Below are positions 8,452 to 18,646 of a DNA stretch of 60,893 bases, in pieces. The notes beneath the pieces are model-generated. The model searched no databases and was not told where the DNA came from. It saw nothing but the letters and a program-made list of their open reading frames with translations. Position 1 is the stretch's first letter, and every line of letters begins with the position of its first letter. Source of the DNA: Tissierellales bacterium (lineage in GTDB: Bacteria > Bacillota > Clostridia > Tissierellales > Dethiosulfatibacteraceae); assembly GCA_016938195.1 (NCBI GenBank), contig JAFGVC010000107.1, positions 1-60,893 on the forward strand, read 5' to 3'. Both the position numbers and the translations under genes were made by a program.

Positions 8452-9249
8452 ATGAACATTGTTGTACCAATTAAACAAGTACCGGAAACAAGCAACGTAA
8501 AGATGGATCCCGAAACAGGTACCATGATCCGCGACGGCGTAGAAAGCATCATAAATCCTTTGGATTTATATGCTATCGAAATAGCCATCCAGTTAAAGGA
8601 AAAATTTGGGGGGAAAGTAACTGCCGTTACTATGGGACCACCAGCGGCTAACAAAGCACTTAAAGAGGCCATTGCCATGGGATGTGATGAGGGTGTTTTG
8701 GTTTCGGATAGAAAGTTTGCCGGGGCAGATACCTGGTCAACGGCTTATGTCCTTGTCAAGGCAATTGAAAGGATTGGAGAAGTTGATTTGGTAGTAGCAG
8801 GCGAAAGAGCGACTGATGGCGACACAGGACAAGTAGGTCCAAATATTGCTGCGGCCATGAATCTTCCTCTAGCAACTTATGTTAGCAAAGTTGAGTCCTT
8901 GACAGAAAACTCTATGACCGTAGAAAGATTGACTGAAGAAGGATATGAAAAACTACAGCTACCTTTGCCGGCATTATTGACAGTGGTAAAAGAAATTAGT
9001 TATCCAAGACTTCCTACGTTGAGAGGAAAGCAAAGAGCAAAGATAACGGATATACCGACTTATACAGTAGCAGATTTAGATGTGGAAGAAAACAATCTCG
9101 GATTAAAAGGTTCACCGACTAGAGTCGTTAAAATTGAAACACCTAAGGTTACGAGAGGCGGAAAAATTTTAAAAGTGGTTGATGATCAAAGTCTAAATGA
9201 AGCAGTGGATAATTTAATTGCATTTATGAAAATGAAAGAGATTATATAG
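8452..9249 (+). CDS. lctB: Electron transfer flavoprotein beta subunit of the lactate dehydrogenase complex
   Basis: EtfB of 265 residues. The nucleotide-binding region has the motif GERATDGDTGQVGPNIA near residues 122-138. The DGDT-x-QVGP form is typical of Etfs that bind FAD here and deal with NAD(H), including bifurcating ones. Mitochondrial-type Etfs carry DDD-x-x-QTG instead. With EtfA and the FAD-dependent dehydrogenase just downstream it matches the LctBCD lactate dehydrogenase of Acetobacterium woodii. That enzyme oxidises lactate with NAD+ while oxidising ferredoxin. An AGGAGG site precedes the ATG. The etfA start follows after 9 bases. Confidence 0.9.
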   Translation: MNIVVPIKQVPETSNVKMDPETGTMIRDGVESIINPLDLYAIEIAIQLKEKFGGKVTAVTMGPPAANKALKEAIAMGCDEGVLVSDRKFAGADTWSTAYVLVKAIERIGEVDLVVAGERATDGDTGQVGPNIAAAMNLPLATYVSKVESLTENSMTVERLTEEGYEKLQLPLPALLTVVKEISYPRLPTLRGKQRAKITDIPTYTVADLDVEENNLGLKGSPTRVVKIETPKVTRGGKILKVVDDQSLNEAVDNLIAFMKMKEII

Positions 9250-9258
9250 GAGGTTGGC

Positions 9259-10257
9259 ATGGAATATAAAGGAGTCTGGACAATAGCAGAAGCCTATGAA
9301 GGCGATTTGAAAGCTGTATCCTTTGAACTGCTGTCACGAGGAAGAAAATTAGCGGACGAGTTGAATGAGGAATTAGTTTCAGTTTTGATAGGTGGAAAGG
9401 TAAAAGAAGAACGAGTCAATGAGTTAATTAAAAGAGGAGCTGATCGCGTCATAATTGTCGAAGATCAGTTGCTAGACAGGTTTATTGTAGAAACATATAG
9501 TAATGTGTTAATCGATTTAATCAAAAGCAAGAAGCCGGAGATTGTTTTGTCGGCAGCGACGGTTAATGGAAGGACATTAATGCCACATGTAGCGATGAAA
9601 ATCCATGCAGGATTGACAGCAGACTGTACAGAATTAGGCATTGAAGAAAAAACAGGAAATTTATTGCAGACAAGACCGGCTATTGGAGGCAATATACTGG
9701 CGACCATCAAATCTCCGGATTCCAGACCTCAAATGGCAACTGTAAGACCTAAATCGTCAAGACCACTTGAGATAGATGAAACACGTACAGGTGTGATTGA
9801 AAGAGTTGCTTTCCAAAAAAATCTCTTTGACAGCAGAGTTAAGCATCTTGAAACCATCATTGGTGGAGAGGATGACGTCAACATTCAAGAGTCTGACATT
9901 GTCGTTTCAGGTGGAAAAGGCATGAAGAAAAGCGATAATTTTAAAATGTTATATGATCTTGCGCATATGTTGGGTGGTGTTGTGGGCGCGTCGCGTGATG
10001 CCGTGGACCGTGGCTGGGCAAAGTATCCGCAGCAAGTAGGATTGAGTGGAAAAACAGTTACACCTAATGTATATTTTGCTTTTGGTATTTCTGGTGCCAT
10101 TCAACATTTGGCCGGTATGAAAACGGCAGAAACTATTATTTCTGTCAATACAGATGAAGACGCTACTATTTTTCAAGTCTCTGATTTTGGGATAGTAGGA
10201 GATTTATTTGAAGTTTTGCCGTTGTTGAATGAAAAATTGGCGAAGGAGGTTAAGTAG
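9259..10257 (+). CDS. lctC: Electron transfer flavoprotein alpha subunit of the lactate dehydrogenase complex
   Basis: EtfA of 332 residues. The C-terminal FAD domain is complete, with VGASRDAVDRGW, the Q-V-G-x-x-G-K segment and GISGAIQHLAGMK at about residues 237-290. The N-terminus starts straight into the Etf domain (GVWTIAEAYEGDL) with no cysteine-rich extension. LctC of A. woodii has an extra ferredoxin-like N-terminal domain that is missing here. The stop codon abuts the start of the dehydrogenase gene, so the three subunits are clearly translated together. Confidence 0.9.
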   Translation: MEYKGVWTIAEAYEGDLKAVSFELLSRGRKLADELNEELVSVLIGGKVKEERVNELIKRGADRVIIVEDQLLDRFIVETYSNVLIDLIKSKKPEIVLSAATVNGRTLMPHVAMKIHAGLTADCTELGIEEKTGNLLQTRPAIGGNILATIKSPDSRPQMATVRPKSSRPLEIDETRTGVIERVAFQKNLFDSRVKHLETIIGGEDDVNIQESDIVVSGGKGMKKSDNFKMLYDLAHMLGGVVGASRDAVDRGWAKYPQQVGLSGKTVTPNVYFAFGISGAIQHLAGMKTAETIISVNTDEDATIFQVSDFGIVGDLFEVLPLLNEKLAKEVK

Positions 10258-11676
10258 ATGAAATATGGCAAAGTTACAAAGGAGATTATTGAACAATTAG
10301 TTAATATATTGGGAGAAAAGAACGTTTTTTCAGATGAGGAGAAAATGGAAAGCTACTCTCATGATGAAACACCTATCGAGCAGTATCAAAGCATGCCTGA
10401 AGTTGTTATAACACCGACATCAGCTCAGCAAATTTCTGAAGTTATGAAGCTGGCAAACCGATATCTAATTCCGGTTACCCCAAGAGGAGCAGGATCAGGG
10501 TTATCAGGCGGAGCAATCCCTTTATTTGGTGGGATTTTGCTGTCAGTGGAAAAGATGAATAAAGTGATAGAAATAGATTATGAGAACATGATGATTGTTG
10601 TAGAACCAGGTCTTGTCACCAATGAAATAAATGGACTGGTTGCTGAGAAGGGATTATTCTTCGCAGGCTACCCCATGAGTCTTGAAACTTGCTATGTAGG
10701 CGGCAATATTGCAGAGAATGCCGGCGGTGGAAAAGCTGTTAAGTATGGTGTTACCGGACAATATATTGTCGGAATGGAAATTGTTTCACCTATTGGCGAA
10801 ATCATAGAACTAGGCGGAAAAATCATAAAAGATGTAACGGGATATGATTTAAAAAGACTAATTGTAGGATCAGAAGGAACACTTGGAATCGTAACAAAAG
10901 CGATTATTAAATTATCTCCTCTTCCAAAATTCAGAACAAACCTACTGGTTCTTTTTGAAGATGTAGATTCAGCTATTTCTACCGTTCCTAAAATCATGTC
11001 TGAAGGAGGAATTGTACCGACTTCAATTGAATTTATGGACAAGCTTTCCGTACATACAGCATGTAATTATCTAAACGAACATTTACCATATCAAAAGGCA
11101 GGATCCATGTTATTGCTTGAGGTTGACGGAACGAAGCAAAGTCAGGTAGATGAAGACGCAGAGGTTATCGGAGAGCTTTGCCTTGAAAATGGTGCGATAG
11201 AAGTTTACGTGGCCGACAACTATACAACACAAGAGAGAGTATGGTCTGTCCGAAGAAATATAGCTGAGGCTTTCAAAGTATACTCACCACATCAAAGTCT
11301 GGAAGATATTGTAGTGCCTATTAGTTCTATCACGAAATTAATGCCGATGATTGAAAAAATAGCGGCTAAATACGACATTAAAATGCCATCATATGGACAT
11401 GCGGGAGATGGGAATCTACATACCACATTAGTTAAAAATCCTGATTCGACTATGGAAGAATGGTATGATATAGAAGAAAAAGCTTTACTTGAGCTTTATG
11501 AGGCTGTCAAGGTACTTGGAGGAAAAATTAGCGGTGAGCATGGTATCGGAGCAAAACGAAAGAAATATATGGATGATTTGGTTGGACCTGGAGAAATGGC
11601 TATGATGAGAACAATTAAAAAGGCATTGGATCCAAATAATATCATGAATCCAGGAAAAATATTTGATTTAAAATAA
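10258..11676 (+). CDS. lctD: FAD-linked lactate dehydrogenase (GlcD/LctD family)
   Basis: A 472-residue FAD oxidoreductase of the vanillyl-alcohol-oxidase/GlcD family. The PCMH-type FAD domain shows PRGAGSGLSGG near residue 78, and the substrate-side motifs SYGHAGDGNLHTT and GEHGIGAKRKKY lie in the C-terminal third. Next to etfB and etfA, and followed by a lactate permease gene, it is best read as D- or L-lactate dehydrogenase passing electrons to the Etf. Glycolate or 2-hydroxyacid oxidation is the main alternative. It starts one base after the etfA stop. Confidence 0.88.
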   Translation: MKYGKVTKEIIEQLVNILGEKNVFSDEEKMESYSHDETPIEQYQSMPEVVITPTSAQQISEVMKLANRYLIPVTPRGAGSGLSGGAIPLFGGILLSVEKMNKVIEIDYENMMIVVEPGLVTNEINGLVAEKGLFFAGYPMSLETCYVGGNIAENAGGGKAVKYGVTGQYIVGMEIVSPIGEIIELGGKIIKDVTGYDLKRLIVGSEGTLGIVTKAIIKLSPLPKFRTNLLVLFEDVDSAISTVPKIMSEGGIVPTSIEFMDKLSVHTACNYLNEHLPYQKAGSMLLLEVDGTKQSQVDEDAEVIGELCLENGAIEVYVADNYTTQERVWSVRRNIAEAFKVYSPHQSLEDIVVPISSITKLMPMIEKIAAKYDIKMPSYGHAGDGNLHTTLVKNPDSTMEEWYDIEEKALLELYEAVKVLGGKISGEHGIGAKRKKYMDDLVGPGEMAMMRTIKKALDPNNIMNPGKIFDLK

Positions 11677-11744
11677 TTCGGACTGTGCATTTTTTATAAA
11701 CCAAATAAACAAAAGATTATAAAAAAAGAGGAGGACAAACAAAG

Positions 11745-13397
11745 ATGTATGCATTAATCGCTTTTTTACCTATTTTAGCAACAATAGTGCTGATGATTGG
11801 TATGAACTGGGGGGCAAAAAAAGCACTTCCCGTTTCCTGGGTAGTAGCCGTTGTGGTTGCACTCGTTTTCTGGAAAATGGACTTTGGCAGTATCATTGGT
11901 TTTTCTGTATTTGGTGTTTTTAAAGCATTTGATGTTTTGATCATTATTTTTGGAGCTATTTTAATTTTGAATACTCTCAAGCAATCTGGTGCTATGGCAA
12001 CAATCAATAATGGCTTTAGTGGGATTACGAAAGATAAAAGAATCCAGGTTTTAATCATAGCATGGATGTTTGAAGCTTTCATCGAAGGTGCTGCTGGATT
12101 TGGAACACCTGCCGCTTTAGCGGGACCTTTACTGGTTGGATTGGGATTTCCAGCGTTAGCGGCTGCAATGGTTGCATTGATAATGAACTCAACACCGGTG
12201 GCATTTGGAGCGGTTGGAACGCCAATATTCGGTGCCATGAGTACCATATCAGGTAATCTACAAGCAATTGGTGGAGACGCTACTGCTTTTCAAATGGTTT
12301 TAACGCAATGGGTTGCGATTGTTCACGGAATAGTAGGTACGTTCGTACCACTGTTGGCAGTCGTGTTGATGACAAAATTTTTCGGCAAAAACAAAAGCAT
12401 TAAAGAAGGATTGCAAGTCGCTCCGTTTGCAATATTCGCTGGACTTTCCTTTACAATCCCTTATGTTGTGATTGCATCCTTGTTTGGACCGGAATTGCCT
12501 TCATTGGTAGGTGCGTTTATAGGATTAGGAATCGTGGTTTTTGCGGCTCAAAAAGGATTTTTGATGCCTAAACAGGATTGGGATTTTCCTTCAAAGGACA
12601 CTTGGGAATCAGACTGGAGCTCAAATGAAGATTTAGGAGCGACCAAAGAATCCAACATGTCATTATTAATGGCATGGACACCCTATGCATTAATAGCGAT
12701 TTTGTTAGTTGTTACGAGAATACCGGCACTAGGCTTAAAGGGGTTGCTTGCAGCTCAGAAAATTGTAGTACCAAATGTCATGGGTACCGGACTCAATTAT
12801 GCACTTAGTTGGGCGTATTTACCAGGAATTATTCCTTTTACACTCGTTGCAATCTTTACACATTTTTTACATAAAATGGATATGGAAAGCGTTAAAACGG
12901 CATGGAAGAGCACATTTAAACAGATCAGCGGAGCAGCTATTGCACTGTTCGCCGGAATTGCGATGGTGCAATTGATGCTTAATTCAGGAGTTAACGGTGC
13001 GGGATTGGATAGTATGTTGACTGAGATGGCTAAAGCATTAGCTAGCGCTGCAGGAAAAGGCTATGTGTTTGTTGCTCCTTTCATTGGTGTTTTAGGGGCA
13101 TTCATGTCAGGATCTAATACAGTTTCAAATATTTTGTTCTCTTCTCTACAATTTGAGACAGCAACAATCCTTGAATTGCCGCAGGTATTGATTGTTACAC
13201 TTCAAGTTATTGGAGGCGGTATCGGAAATATGGTCTGCATCAATAACGTAGTAGCCGTTGCCGCCACAGTTGGCGTAATCGGAATGGAAGGGAAACTTAT
13301 TCGAAGAAATGCAATCCCGATGGTTATTTATTCTTTGGCTGCGGCTTTGATTGTAGCTCTATTAATTATGAGTGGCGTCAATCCATTGCCTCTATAA
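11745..13397 (+). CDS. lctP: L-lactate permease (LctP/LldP family)
   Basis: A 550-residue integral membrane protein with about 12-14 hydrophobic segments and the LctP-family motif [19 protein letters not shown] near residues 110-128. A second conserved stretch, [17 protein letters not shown], lies near 445. The family takes up lactate (and glycolate) with protons. It is the last gene of the lactate operon, 68 bases after the dehydrogenase with no terminator between, and is followed by a clear terminator. No lactate racemase gene follows, unlike in A. woodii. Confidence 0.92.
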   Translation: MYALIAFLPILATIVLMIGMNWGAKKALPVSWVVAVVVALVFWKMDFGSIIGFSVFGVFKAFDVLIIIFGAILILNTLKQSGAMATINNGFSGITKDKRIQVLIIAWMFEAFIEGAAGFGTPAALAGPLLVGLGFPALAAAMVALIMNSTPVAFGAVGTPIFGAMSTISGNLQAIGGDATAFQMVLTQWVAIVHGIVGTFVPLLAVVLMTKFFGKNKSIKEGLQVAPFAIFAGLSFTIPYVVIASLFGPELPSLVGAFIGLGIVVFAAQKGFLMPKQDWDFPSKDTWESDWSSNEDLGATKESNMSLLMAWTPYALIAILLVVTRIPALGLKGLLAAQKIVVPNVMGTGLNYALSWAYLPGIIPFTLVAIFTHFLHKMDMESVKTAWKSTFKQISGAAIALFAGIAMVQLMLNSGVNGAGLDSMLTEMAKALASAAGKGYVFVAPFIGVLGAFMSGSNTVSNILFSSLQFETATILELPQVLIVTLQVIGGGIGNMVCINNVVAVAATVGVIGMEGKLIRRNAIPMVIYSLAAALIVALLIMSGVNPLPL

Positions 13398-13422
13398 AAA
13401 TTAAAATTTAACCCTATCATCC

Positions 13423-13454
13423 AAACGATATCTGATTCTAGGTATCGTTTTTTT
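13423..13454 (+). terminator. Terminator of the lactate operon
   Basis: AAACGATA (13423-13430) pairs with TATCGTTT (13443-13450), followed by an uninterrupted run of T to 13454. It stands between convergent genes and reads well only in the + direction. Confidence 0.8.
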
Positions 13455-15450
13455 ATGTCATAGAGATGGAATGGGTGTTGTTAATTTGACATCCTTTTCG
13501 ACCGACTGAAACTGATATAAATTTTTTTTCGCTCAGCCTATTAATGGCAAGTCTGATTTTTTTCTCTGAAATCACATAGTATTTTTTGCAAAATTCTTCA
13601 TAGATGGAACGCCTTCCTGTTCCTAGACCTCTTTCGGAACGGCTTTGTATTATTTTCATAACAAAATTTTCTAAATCTTCATCACTACCAGTTGATAAAC
13701 ATTCGTTTTTTTTCAAATGTGTTGGTAGGTTTTCGACTTTTAAAGCATCACTTGAAGTATGAGTCATATATTCGATAGTGTTTCTTAATTCCCTAATATT
13801 TCCCATCCAGTCATATTTTTCGCAGAACTGCGAAAAATTATGATCAATATCTCTTGAACAGTTGAAATTTTTGAGGAAATATTGTATTAGCTGAGGAATA
13901 TCGGATTTGTGTTCTCGAAGGGGAGGTAGATCAATTTGGAAGACGTTGAGGCGATAGAATAGGTCTTCGCGGAAAATTTTTTTTTGTACCATCTCAAATA
14001 AGTTTTTGTTGGACGCTGCAATAATTCTTACATCTACAGGGATAATTGAATCGCCACCAATCCGCATAATCTCATTCTCTTGAAGGGCTCTTAACAATCT
14101 GGCTTGAAGATTGATAGGTAGATCCCCTACCTCATCAAGGAAAAGAGTGCCCTTATGAGCTTTTTCAAAAACACCCATTTTGCCTCCTTTTAATGCACCG
14201 GTGAAAGACCCTTCCTCATAGCCAAAAAGCTCGGATTCCAGAAGATTTTCGGGCAATGCCGCACAATTAACAGCAATAAATGGCTTGTATTTTCTGTCTG
14301 AATAATTATGGATAGATCCTGCGAAAAGCTCTTTGCCCGTTCCGCTTTCTCCGGTTAATAAAACTGTTGAAGAAGAGTTAGCAATTCTTTTGCAAATCTT
14401 AATGACATGAGCTATTTTTGGATGAGAGCCTTGAATAGCACTAAAAGTATATTTTGAATAATAGCCTTTTCCCATCAGCTTTGCATGAAGCTTTTGTTGA
14501 GTGGATAAAAGATCCTGATAAAATTTTAGGGAGATAAGTTTGCCAAAGCAAACATCTTCATAAATAATTTTTTTAACGTTAACGACCAATTTTTTCTGTT
14601 TATAATCTATTATTTCATCGTAGATTTCTTCATTTGTTGCTAAAATTTTTAAATAGGGATTTCTTTCAATGAGATGTTCGAGATAGTCCTGTTGAACAAA
14701 TTCCTTTTGAACCTCCAATATTTCACTTGCTTTGCTATTTGCAAGTAATATGAGCCCTGTTTCATCACAAAGAATAACGCCATTGTCGAATTCATTGAGC
14801 ACAACATCTAATTGCCCGGAAAGCATTTTTTTGTCGTATAACGTGCTTTTTAATCCTTTCCAATAAGTAGGTACAAGCGGCAGATATTTTTTGATGATTT
14901 TTTCTGAGAGCTTCCTATTAACATTGAGATAAGCAATAATATCCAAAACAGTCGATATTTCAAAAAGACGGTTTCCAATGTCGATGATTTCACTATCTAG
15001 ATTGGGAAGATCTTCGAATTCGTTGGGAGTGATGATATAATCCACGGTTTTTATCGGTTTAAAACCTGGATAAAAAGGAAATAATCTTATATTTTTAATG
15101 CCTAAGCTATAAAGATCGGCCAAGGTTTCATTGGACATAAAACTATTGATATTGAAAACATAAGCGCTTTTTCCCTTATCTAATGCTAGTAATTTTTCAA
15201 TTGATTGCCTAGAAATTGTTCTTTTCATCATTAGAATAGGCGCATCACATTTGATGTACTGAGTCATCTCAATGAGAATGCTAGGATCTGTATATAAGAT
15301 GAGATCTGTTTCGTGTATAAATGGTTTATAAGACATGCGAGGCGTTAAATAATCAATCTCAAGTGTGTTCTCAAAGATATATTTTAATTCTTCGGTTAAG
15401 TAGTTTCCTATTTTATCCTCAATGACGAATAGTGTAATTTTTTTTCTCAT
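13453..15450 (-). CDS. Sigma-54-dependent transcriptional activator
   Basis: A 665-residue enhancer-binding protein. The N-terminal ~200 residues are an unrecognised sensory region, residues ~215-330 look like a PAS domain, and the AAA+ domain follows with Walker A GESGTGKE, the sigma-54-contacting loop as GSFTGA and Walker [10 protein letters not shown]. The C-terminus lacks the usual Fis-type helix-turn-helix and instead looks like a winged helix (residues ~600-655). It diverges from a glutamine-synthetase gene that has a textbook -24/-12 promoter, so that gene is its likely target. CGGAGGA precedes the ATG on the minus strand. Confidence 0.88.
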   Translation of the reverse strand: MRKKITLFVIEDKIGNYLTEELKYIFENTLEIDYLTPRMSYKPFIHETDLILYTDPSILIEMTQYIKCDAPILMMKRTISRQSIEKLLALDKGKSAYVFNINSFMSNETLADLYSLGIKNIRLFPFYPGFKPIKTVDYIITPNEFEDLPNLDSEIIDIGNRLFEISTVLDIIAYLNVNRKLSEKIIKKYLPLVPTYWKGLKSTLYDKKMLSGQLDVVLNEFDNGVILCDETGLILLANSKASEILEVQKEFVQQDYLEHLIERNPYLKILATNEEIYDEIIDYKQKKLVVNVKKIIYEDVCFGKLISLKFYQDLLSTQQKLHAKLMGKGYYSKYTFSAIQGSHPKIAHVIKICKRIANSSSTVLLTGESGTGKELFAGSIHNYSDRKYKPFIAVNCAALPENLLESELFGYEEGSFTGALKGGKMGVFEKAHKGTLFLDEVGDLPINLQARLLRALQENEIMRIGGDSIIPVDVRIIAASNKNLFEMVQKKIFREDLFYRLNVFQIDLPPLREHKSDIPQLIQYFLKNFNCSRDIDHNFSQFCEKYDWMGNIRELRNTIEYMTHTSSDALKVENLPTHLKKNECLSTGSDEDLENFVMKIIQSRSERGLGTGRRSIYEEFCKKYYVISEKKIRLAINRLSEKKFISVSVGRKGCQINNTHSISMT

Positions 15451-15476
15451 AGAATGTTCCTCCGTTTACTGATACT

Positions 15477-15485
15477 ATCATACCA
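15477..15485 (-). promoter_or_regulatory. Extended -10 promoter of the sigma-54 activator
   Basis: On the minus strand, TGG-TATGAT forms an extended -10 element. Its -35 zone overlaps one arm of the 15495-15540 inverted repeat, which would allow autoregulation. Confidence 0.4.
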
Positions 15486-15494
15486 CTGATTTAA

Positions 15495-15540
15495 TTTAAT
15501 GGGAATAAAATAATTAAAAACTAATAAATATCCCATTTAA
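15495..15540. promoter_or_regulatory. Inverted repeat, candidate enhancer site for the sigma-54 activator
   Basis: TTTAATGGGA (15495-15504) and TCCCATTTAA (15531-15540) are inverted copies with one mismatch and a 26-base AT-only spacer. The pair sits 81-126 bases upstream of the -24/-12 promoter, the normal distance for an activator-binding site. Confidence 0.5.
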
Positions 15541-15620
15541 GCGTTGAAAAAAATTTAGCTCAAAATTGGCTTTATGAGAATAGGGAACGAACATATCAAT
15601 ATAAATGGAAGGTTAATTAA

Positions 15621-15637
15621 TTGGCACGACAATTGCT
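15621..15637 (+). promoter_or_regulatory. Sigma-54 (-24/-12) promoter of the glutamine synthetase gene
   Basis: TTGGCACGACAATTGCT matches the sigma-54 consensus YTGGCACG-R-N3-TTGCW at every fixed position. The start site would be near 15648, some 37 bases before the ATG. Confidence 0.88.
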
Positions 15638-15684
15638 AAAGATAATGAGTGAACGACATTAATTAATTTAAATCGGAGGTTAAA

Positions 15685-17115
15685 ATGTTTAAAAATTTTT
15701 TGGAAGCTAAGGAGTATATTTTAGGTAAAGACATACAAATTATTGATTTTAAAATAGTTGATATGAGAGGAAGATGGCATCATCTGACAATCCCCGCATC
15801 AAGATTTGATGAAAAATTGATGAGGGAGGGCATTGGTTTTGACGCGTCTAGTTATGGATTTTTAACAGTTGAGAAATCAGATATGGTGTTTATCCCTGAT
15901 TTATCCACTGCTTTTACGGCCCCTTTCTCTAAAATACCAACACTGACGATGATTGGCAATATATATGAAATAAAAAAAGAAAGAGAAAGATTCCAAGATG
16001 ACCCTAGATATCTTGTTGAAAAAGCAAAAAAACTGATGATAGAAAAAGGTGTTGCGGATACGGCACTGATTGGACCGGAATTCGAATTTTACATTCTAGA
16101 CCAAGTTTCTGTGAAGAATGACGTGAATCATATGGAAGTTTTTATTGATTCCAAGCAAGGGGAATGGAATGCAAGCCGAAAAGAGATAACAAATAAAGGG
16201 TTAAATATTTTTAGCCACAATAGTTATCATCTCGATAAACCCTATGATAGTAGCGCTGATTTTAGGGATCATGTTTCTTTATGTCTTGAAGAGAATAATA
16301 TTCCTGTTAAATATCATCATTGTGAGAATGGAGGTCCAGGTCAAGTCGAGATAGAGGTGTGTCACGGAGATATTGTGGAAATGGCGGACCGTACCATGAA
16401 ATTAAAATACATTTTACGTAGTTATGCCAATGAATATGGTAAAACAGTTACTTTTATGCCAAAACCGTTTAATGGTGAACCAGGAAATGGATTCCACATG
16501 CACCTACATCTTTTTAAAGACGGAAACCCGTTATTTTATGATGCAGAAGGTTATTCCGGCATGAGTCAGACGGCTTTATTTGCCATGGGAGGATTATTGA
16601 AGCATGCACCGGCGCTAATGCCTTTCACGAATCCTAGCACAAATTCTTATAAACGCTTAATTCCGGGATATGAGGCTCCGGTGAGTTTATGCTTTGCTAC
16701 GGCTAACAGAAGCGCCGTCATCAGAATTCCGGCGTACGCCACTGACCCGATGGACAAAAGATTTGAAATCAGATTCCCGGATGCAACATGCAATCCTTAT
16801 TACGCCTATTCAGCCGTTTTAATGGCAATGATTGACGGGATAGAAAACCGGATTGATCCGGTAAAGGAAGGATACGGTCCTTGCGATTTTAATCTTTATC
16901 ATATGACAGAAGATCAAAAAATAAAAATCAAAGGACTTCCGGAAAATTTAATTGAAGCTGCAAAGGCACTAGAAAGTGATTATGATTTTTTGCTTCGCGG
17001 GAATGTTTTTAGTGAAACAATCATCAAAAATCAAATTTTAAAAATAACGAGTGATCACAGAAAAATCAATCAGATGCCTCATCCGGAGGAGTTTATGATG
17101 TATTATAATTTGTAG
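15685..17115 (+). CDS. glnA: Glutamine synthetase (type I) or close relative
   Basis: A 476-residue GS-I protein. Catalytic landmarks are present: GIGFDASS for the N-terminal loop, GPEFEFY, GNGFHMHLHLF, NPSTNSYKRLIPGYEAP, NRSAVIRIP and EIRFPDATCNPY. The adenylylation-site region reads NLYHMTEDQ instead of the classical NLYDLPPEE, so control by adenylylation is unlikely. It normally makes glutamine from glutamate and ammonia with ATP. Some relatives use other amines, and its lone sigma-54 promoter and dedicated activator leave that possible. An ATCGGAGG ribosome site precedes the ATG. Confidence 0.85.
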   Translation: MFKNFLEAKEYILGKDIQIIDFKIVDMRGRWHHLTIPASRFDEKLMREGIGFDASSYGFLTVEKSDMVFIPDLSTAFTAPFSKIPTLTMIGNIYEIKKERERFQDDPRYLVEKAKKLMIEKGVADTALIGPEFEFYILDQVSVKNDVNHMEVFIDSKQGEWNASRKEITNKGLNIFSHNSYHLDKPYDSSADFRDHVSLCLEENNIPVKYHHCENGGPGQVEIEVCHGDIVEMADRTMKLKYILRSYANEYGKTVTFMPKPFNGEPGNGFHMHLHLFKDGNPLFYDAEGYSGMSQTALFAMGGLLKHAPALMPFTNPSTNSYKRLIPGYEAPVSLCFATANRSAVIRIPAYATDPMDKRFEIRFPDATCNPYYAYSAVLMAMIDGIENRIDPVKEGYGPCDFNLYHMTEDQKIKIKGLPENLIEAAKALESDYDFLLRGNVFSETIIKNQILKITSDHRKINQMPHPEEFMMYYNL

Positions 17116-17144
17116 AAAAGAGCTATGTGAAAGTGTTGCTACTC

Positions 17145-17173
17145 TTGTCAAGGATAATCATCTATTATATACT
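17145..17173 (+). promoter_or_regulatory. Sigma-A promoter of the M18 aminopeptidase gene
   Basis: TTGTCA (17145-17150), 17 bases, TATACT (17168-17173). Confidence 0.65.
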
Positions 17174-17215
17174 GATTGTAGATGTAAAAAAATTGATAGT
17201 ATTCAGGAGGATCAT

Positions 17216-18646
17216 ATGTCTCTACAATTAGATGGAAAAGAACTTCAAAAGCTTCTGACTCATAAGTGGCAAAATGCTTGGGAAGCGATAGAAGGTAATG
17301 AATCACAAGAGGTATTCACTTTCAATGAAGGATATAAGAAATTTTTGGATAGAGGTAAAACTGAAAGAGAAGCAACCAAAGAAATTATTCGCATCGCCAA
17401 AGATAACGGATTTATACCCCTAGAATCCATTAGAAAAAACAGTGTTTCGATTGTACCGGGCATGAAAATTTACGCCGACAACAAGGGAAAAGGTGTGGCT
17501 TTATTTGTACTGGGAAAAGAAGACCTGGAAAAGGGAATGAATATTATAGGCTCACATCTCGATTCTCCACGCTTGGACTTAAAACAGCACCCTATCTATG
17601 AAGAAGCTGAATTCGCGATGCTCAAGACCCATTATTATGGCGGTGTCAAGAAGTATCAATGGGTAACATTGCCCCTTGCTTTGCATGGCGTGGTCATTGG
17701 AACCGATGGCGAAAGACATGATATTGTGATTGGTGAGGATGAACAAGACCCTGTATTTTTCATTACCGACCTTTTGCCACATTTAGCAAAAGACCAAATG
17801 GAGAAAAAAATGTCTGAAGGGATAACAGGAGAAGGACTCAATATTCTGTTTGGTAGCATTCCTTTTAAAGACAAGGACCTTAGTGAAAAGGTTAAATTGA
17901 ACGTATTAAATATTTTACATGAAAAATATGGCATTAAAGAAATAGATTTTACGACAGCAGAATTCGAAGTAGTTCCTGCCGGACAAGCTAGGGATGTGGG
18001 AATTGACAGAAGCATGGTCGGTGGATATGGACAGGATGATAGTGCTTGTGCCTATACCTCGCTTAGAGCGATTCTGGAAATAGAGCTTCCTGAAAAAACT
18101 GCGGTTGCTTTGTTTGTCGACAAAGAAGAAATTGGGAGCGTGGGAAATACGGGTATGGAGTCAAGATTTTTTGAAAATATGATTTCAGAGATTTATGACT
18201 TGATGGATAACAACTATTCTGAATTGAAGGTTAGAAGGGCTCTAGCTCATTCAAATGTCTTGTCAGCGGATACATTGGCAGGATTTGATCCTAACTATCC
18301 CGAAGTCATGGATAAATTAAATGCTCCTTTTATCGGTAAAGGGATTACATTGGTTAAATATACCGGTTCTCGTGGTAAAAGTGGTAGCAATGACGCTAAT
18401 GCCGAATACTTGAACAAAATAAGGACAATATTTGAAAAAAATAAGATAGTTTGGCAAATGGGAGAACTAGGAAAGGTCGATCAAGGTGGTGGCGGCACGA
18501 TTGCTTACATGCTTGCGGCATATGGAATGGAGGTAGTTGATTGCGGAGTATCATTATTAAGCGTTCACGGCCCTTATGAAATTTCCAGTAAAATAGATAT
18601 ATTTATGACATACAAAGGATATCAAGCCTTTTATAATGAGGCTTAA
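17216..18646 (+). CDS. M18-family aminopeptidase
   Basis: A 476-residue zinc aminopeptidase of family M18. Zinc-ligand and catalytic regions are visible: GSHLDSPRLDLK near residue 108, DDSACAYTSL, VDKEEIGSVGNTG with the catalytic Glu pair, and the C-terminal MLAAYGMEVVDCG...SVHGPYEISSK segments carrying the last His. Such enzymes remove N-terminal residues (often acidic or neutral) from peptides in the cytoplasm and form large tetrahedral oligomers. Its promoter follows the glnA stop closely, with TCAGGAGG before the ATG. It appears to be a single-gene transcript. Confidence 0.9.
   Translation: MSLQLDGKELQKLLTHKWQNAWEAIEGNESQEVFTFNEGYKKFLDRGKTEREATKEIIRIAKDNGFIPLESIRKNSVSIVPGMKIYADNKGKGVALFVLGKEDLEKGMNIIGSHLDSPRLDLKQHPIYEEAEFAMLKTHYYGGVKKYQWVTLPLALHGVVIGTDGERHDIVIGEDEQDPVFFITDLLPHLAKDQMEKKMSEGITGEGLNILFGSIPFKDKDLSEKVKLNVLNILHEKYGIKEIDFTTAEFEVVPAGQARDVGIDRSMVGGYGQDDSACAYTSLRAILEIELPEKTAVALFVDKEEIGSVGNTGMESRFFENMISEIYDLMDNNYSELKVRRALAHSNVLSADTLAGFDPNYPEVMDKLNAPFIGKGITLVKYTGSRGKSGSNDANAEYLNKIRTIFEKNKIVWQMGELGKVDQGGGGTIAYMLAAYGMEVVDCGVSLLSVHGPYEISSKIDIFMTYKGYQAFYNEA

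Noticed and set aside
11717-12247. 176-codon minus-strand frame inside lctP
   Set aside because: Shadow frame with Pro/Ala/Ile-rich, repetitive translation opposite conserved permease sequence.
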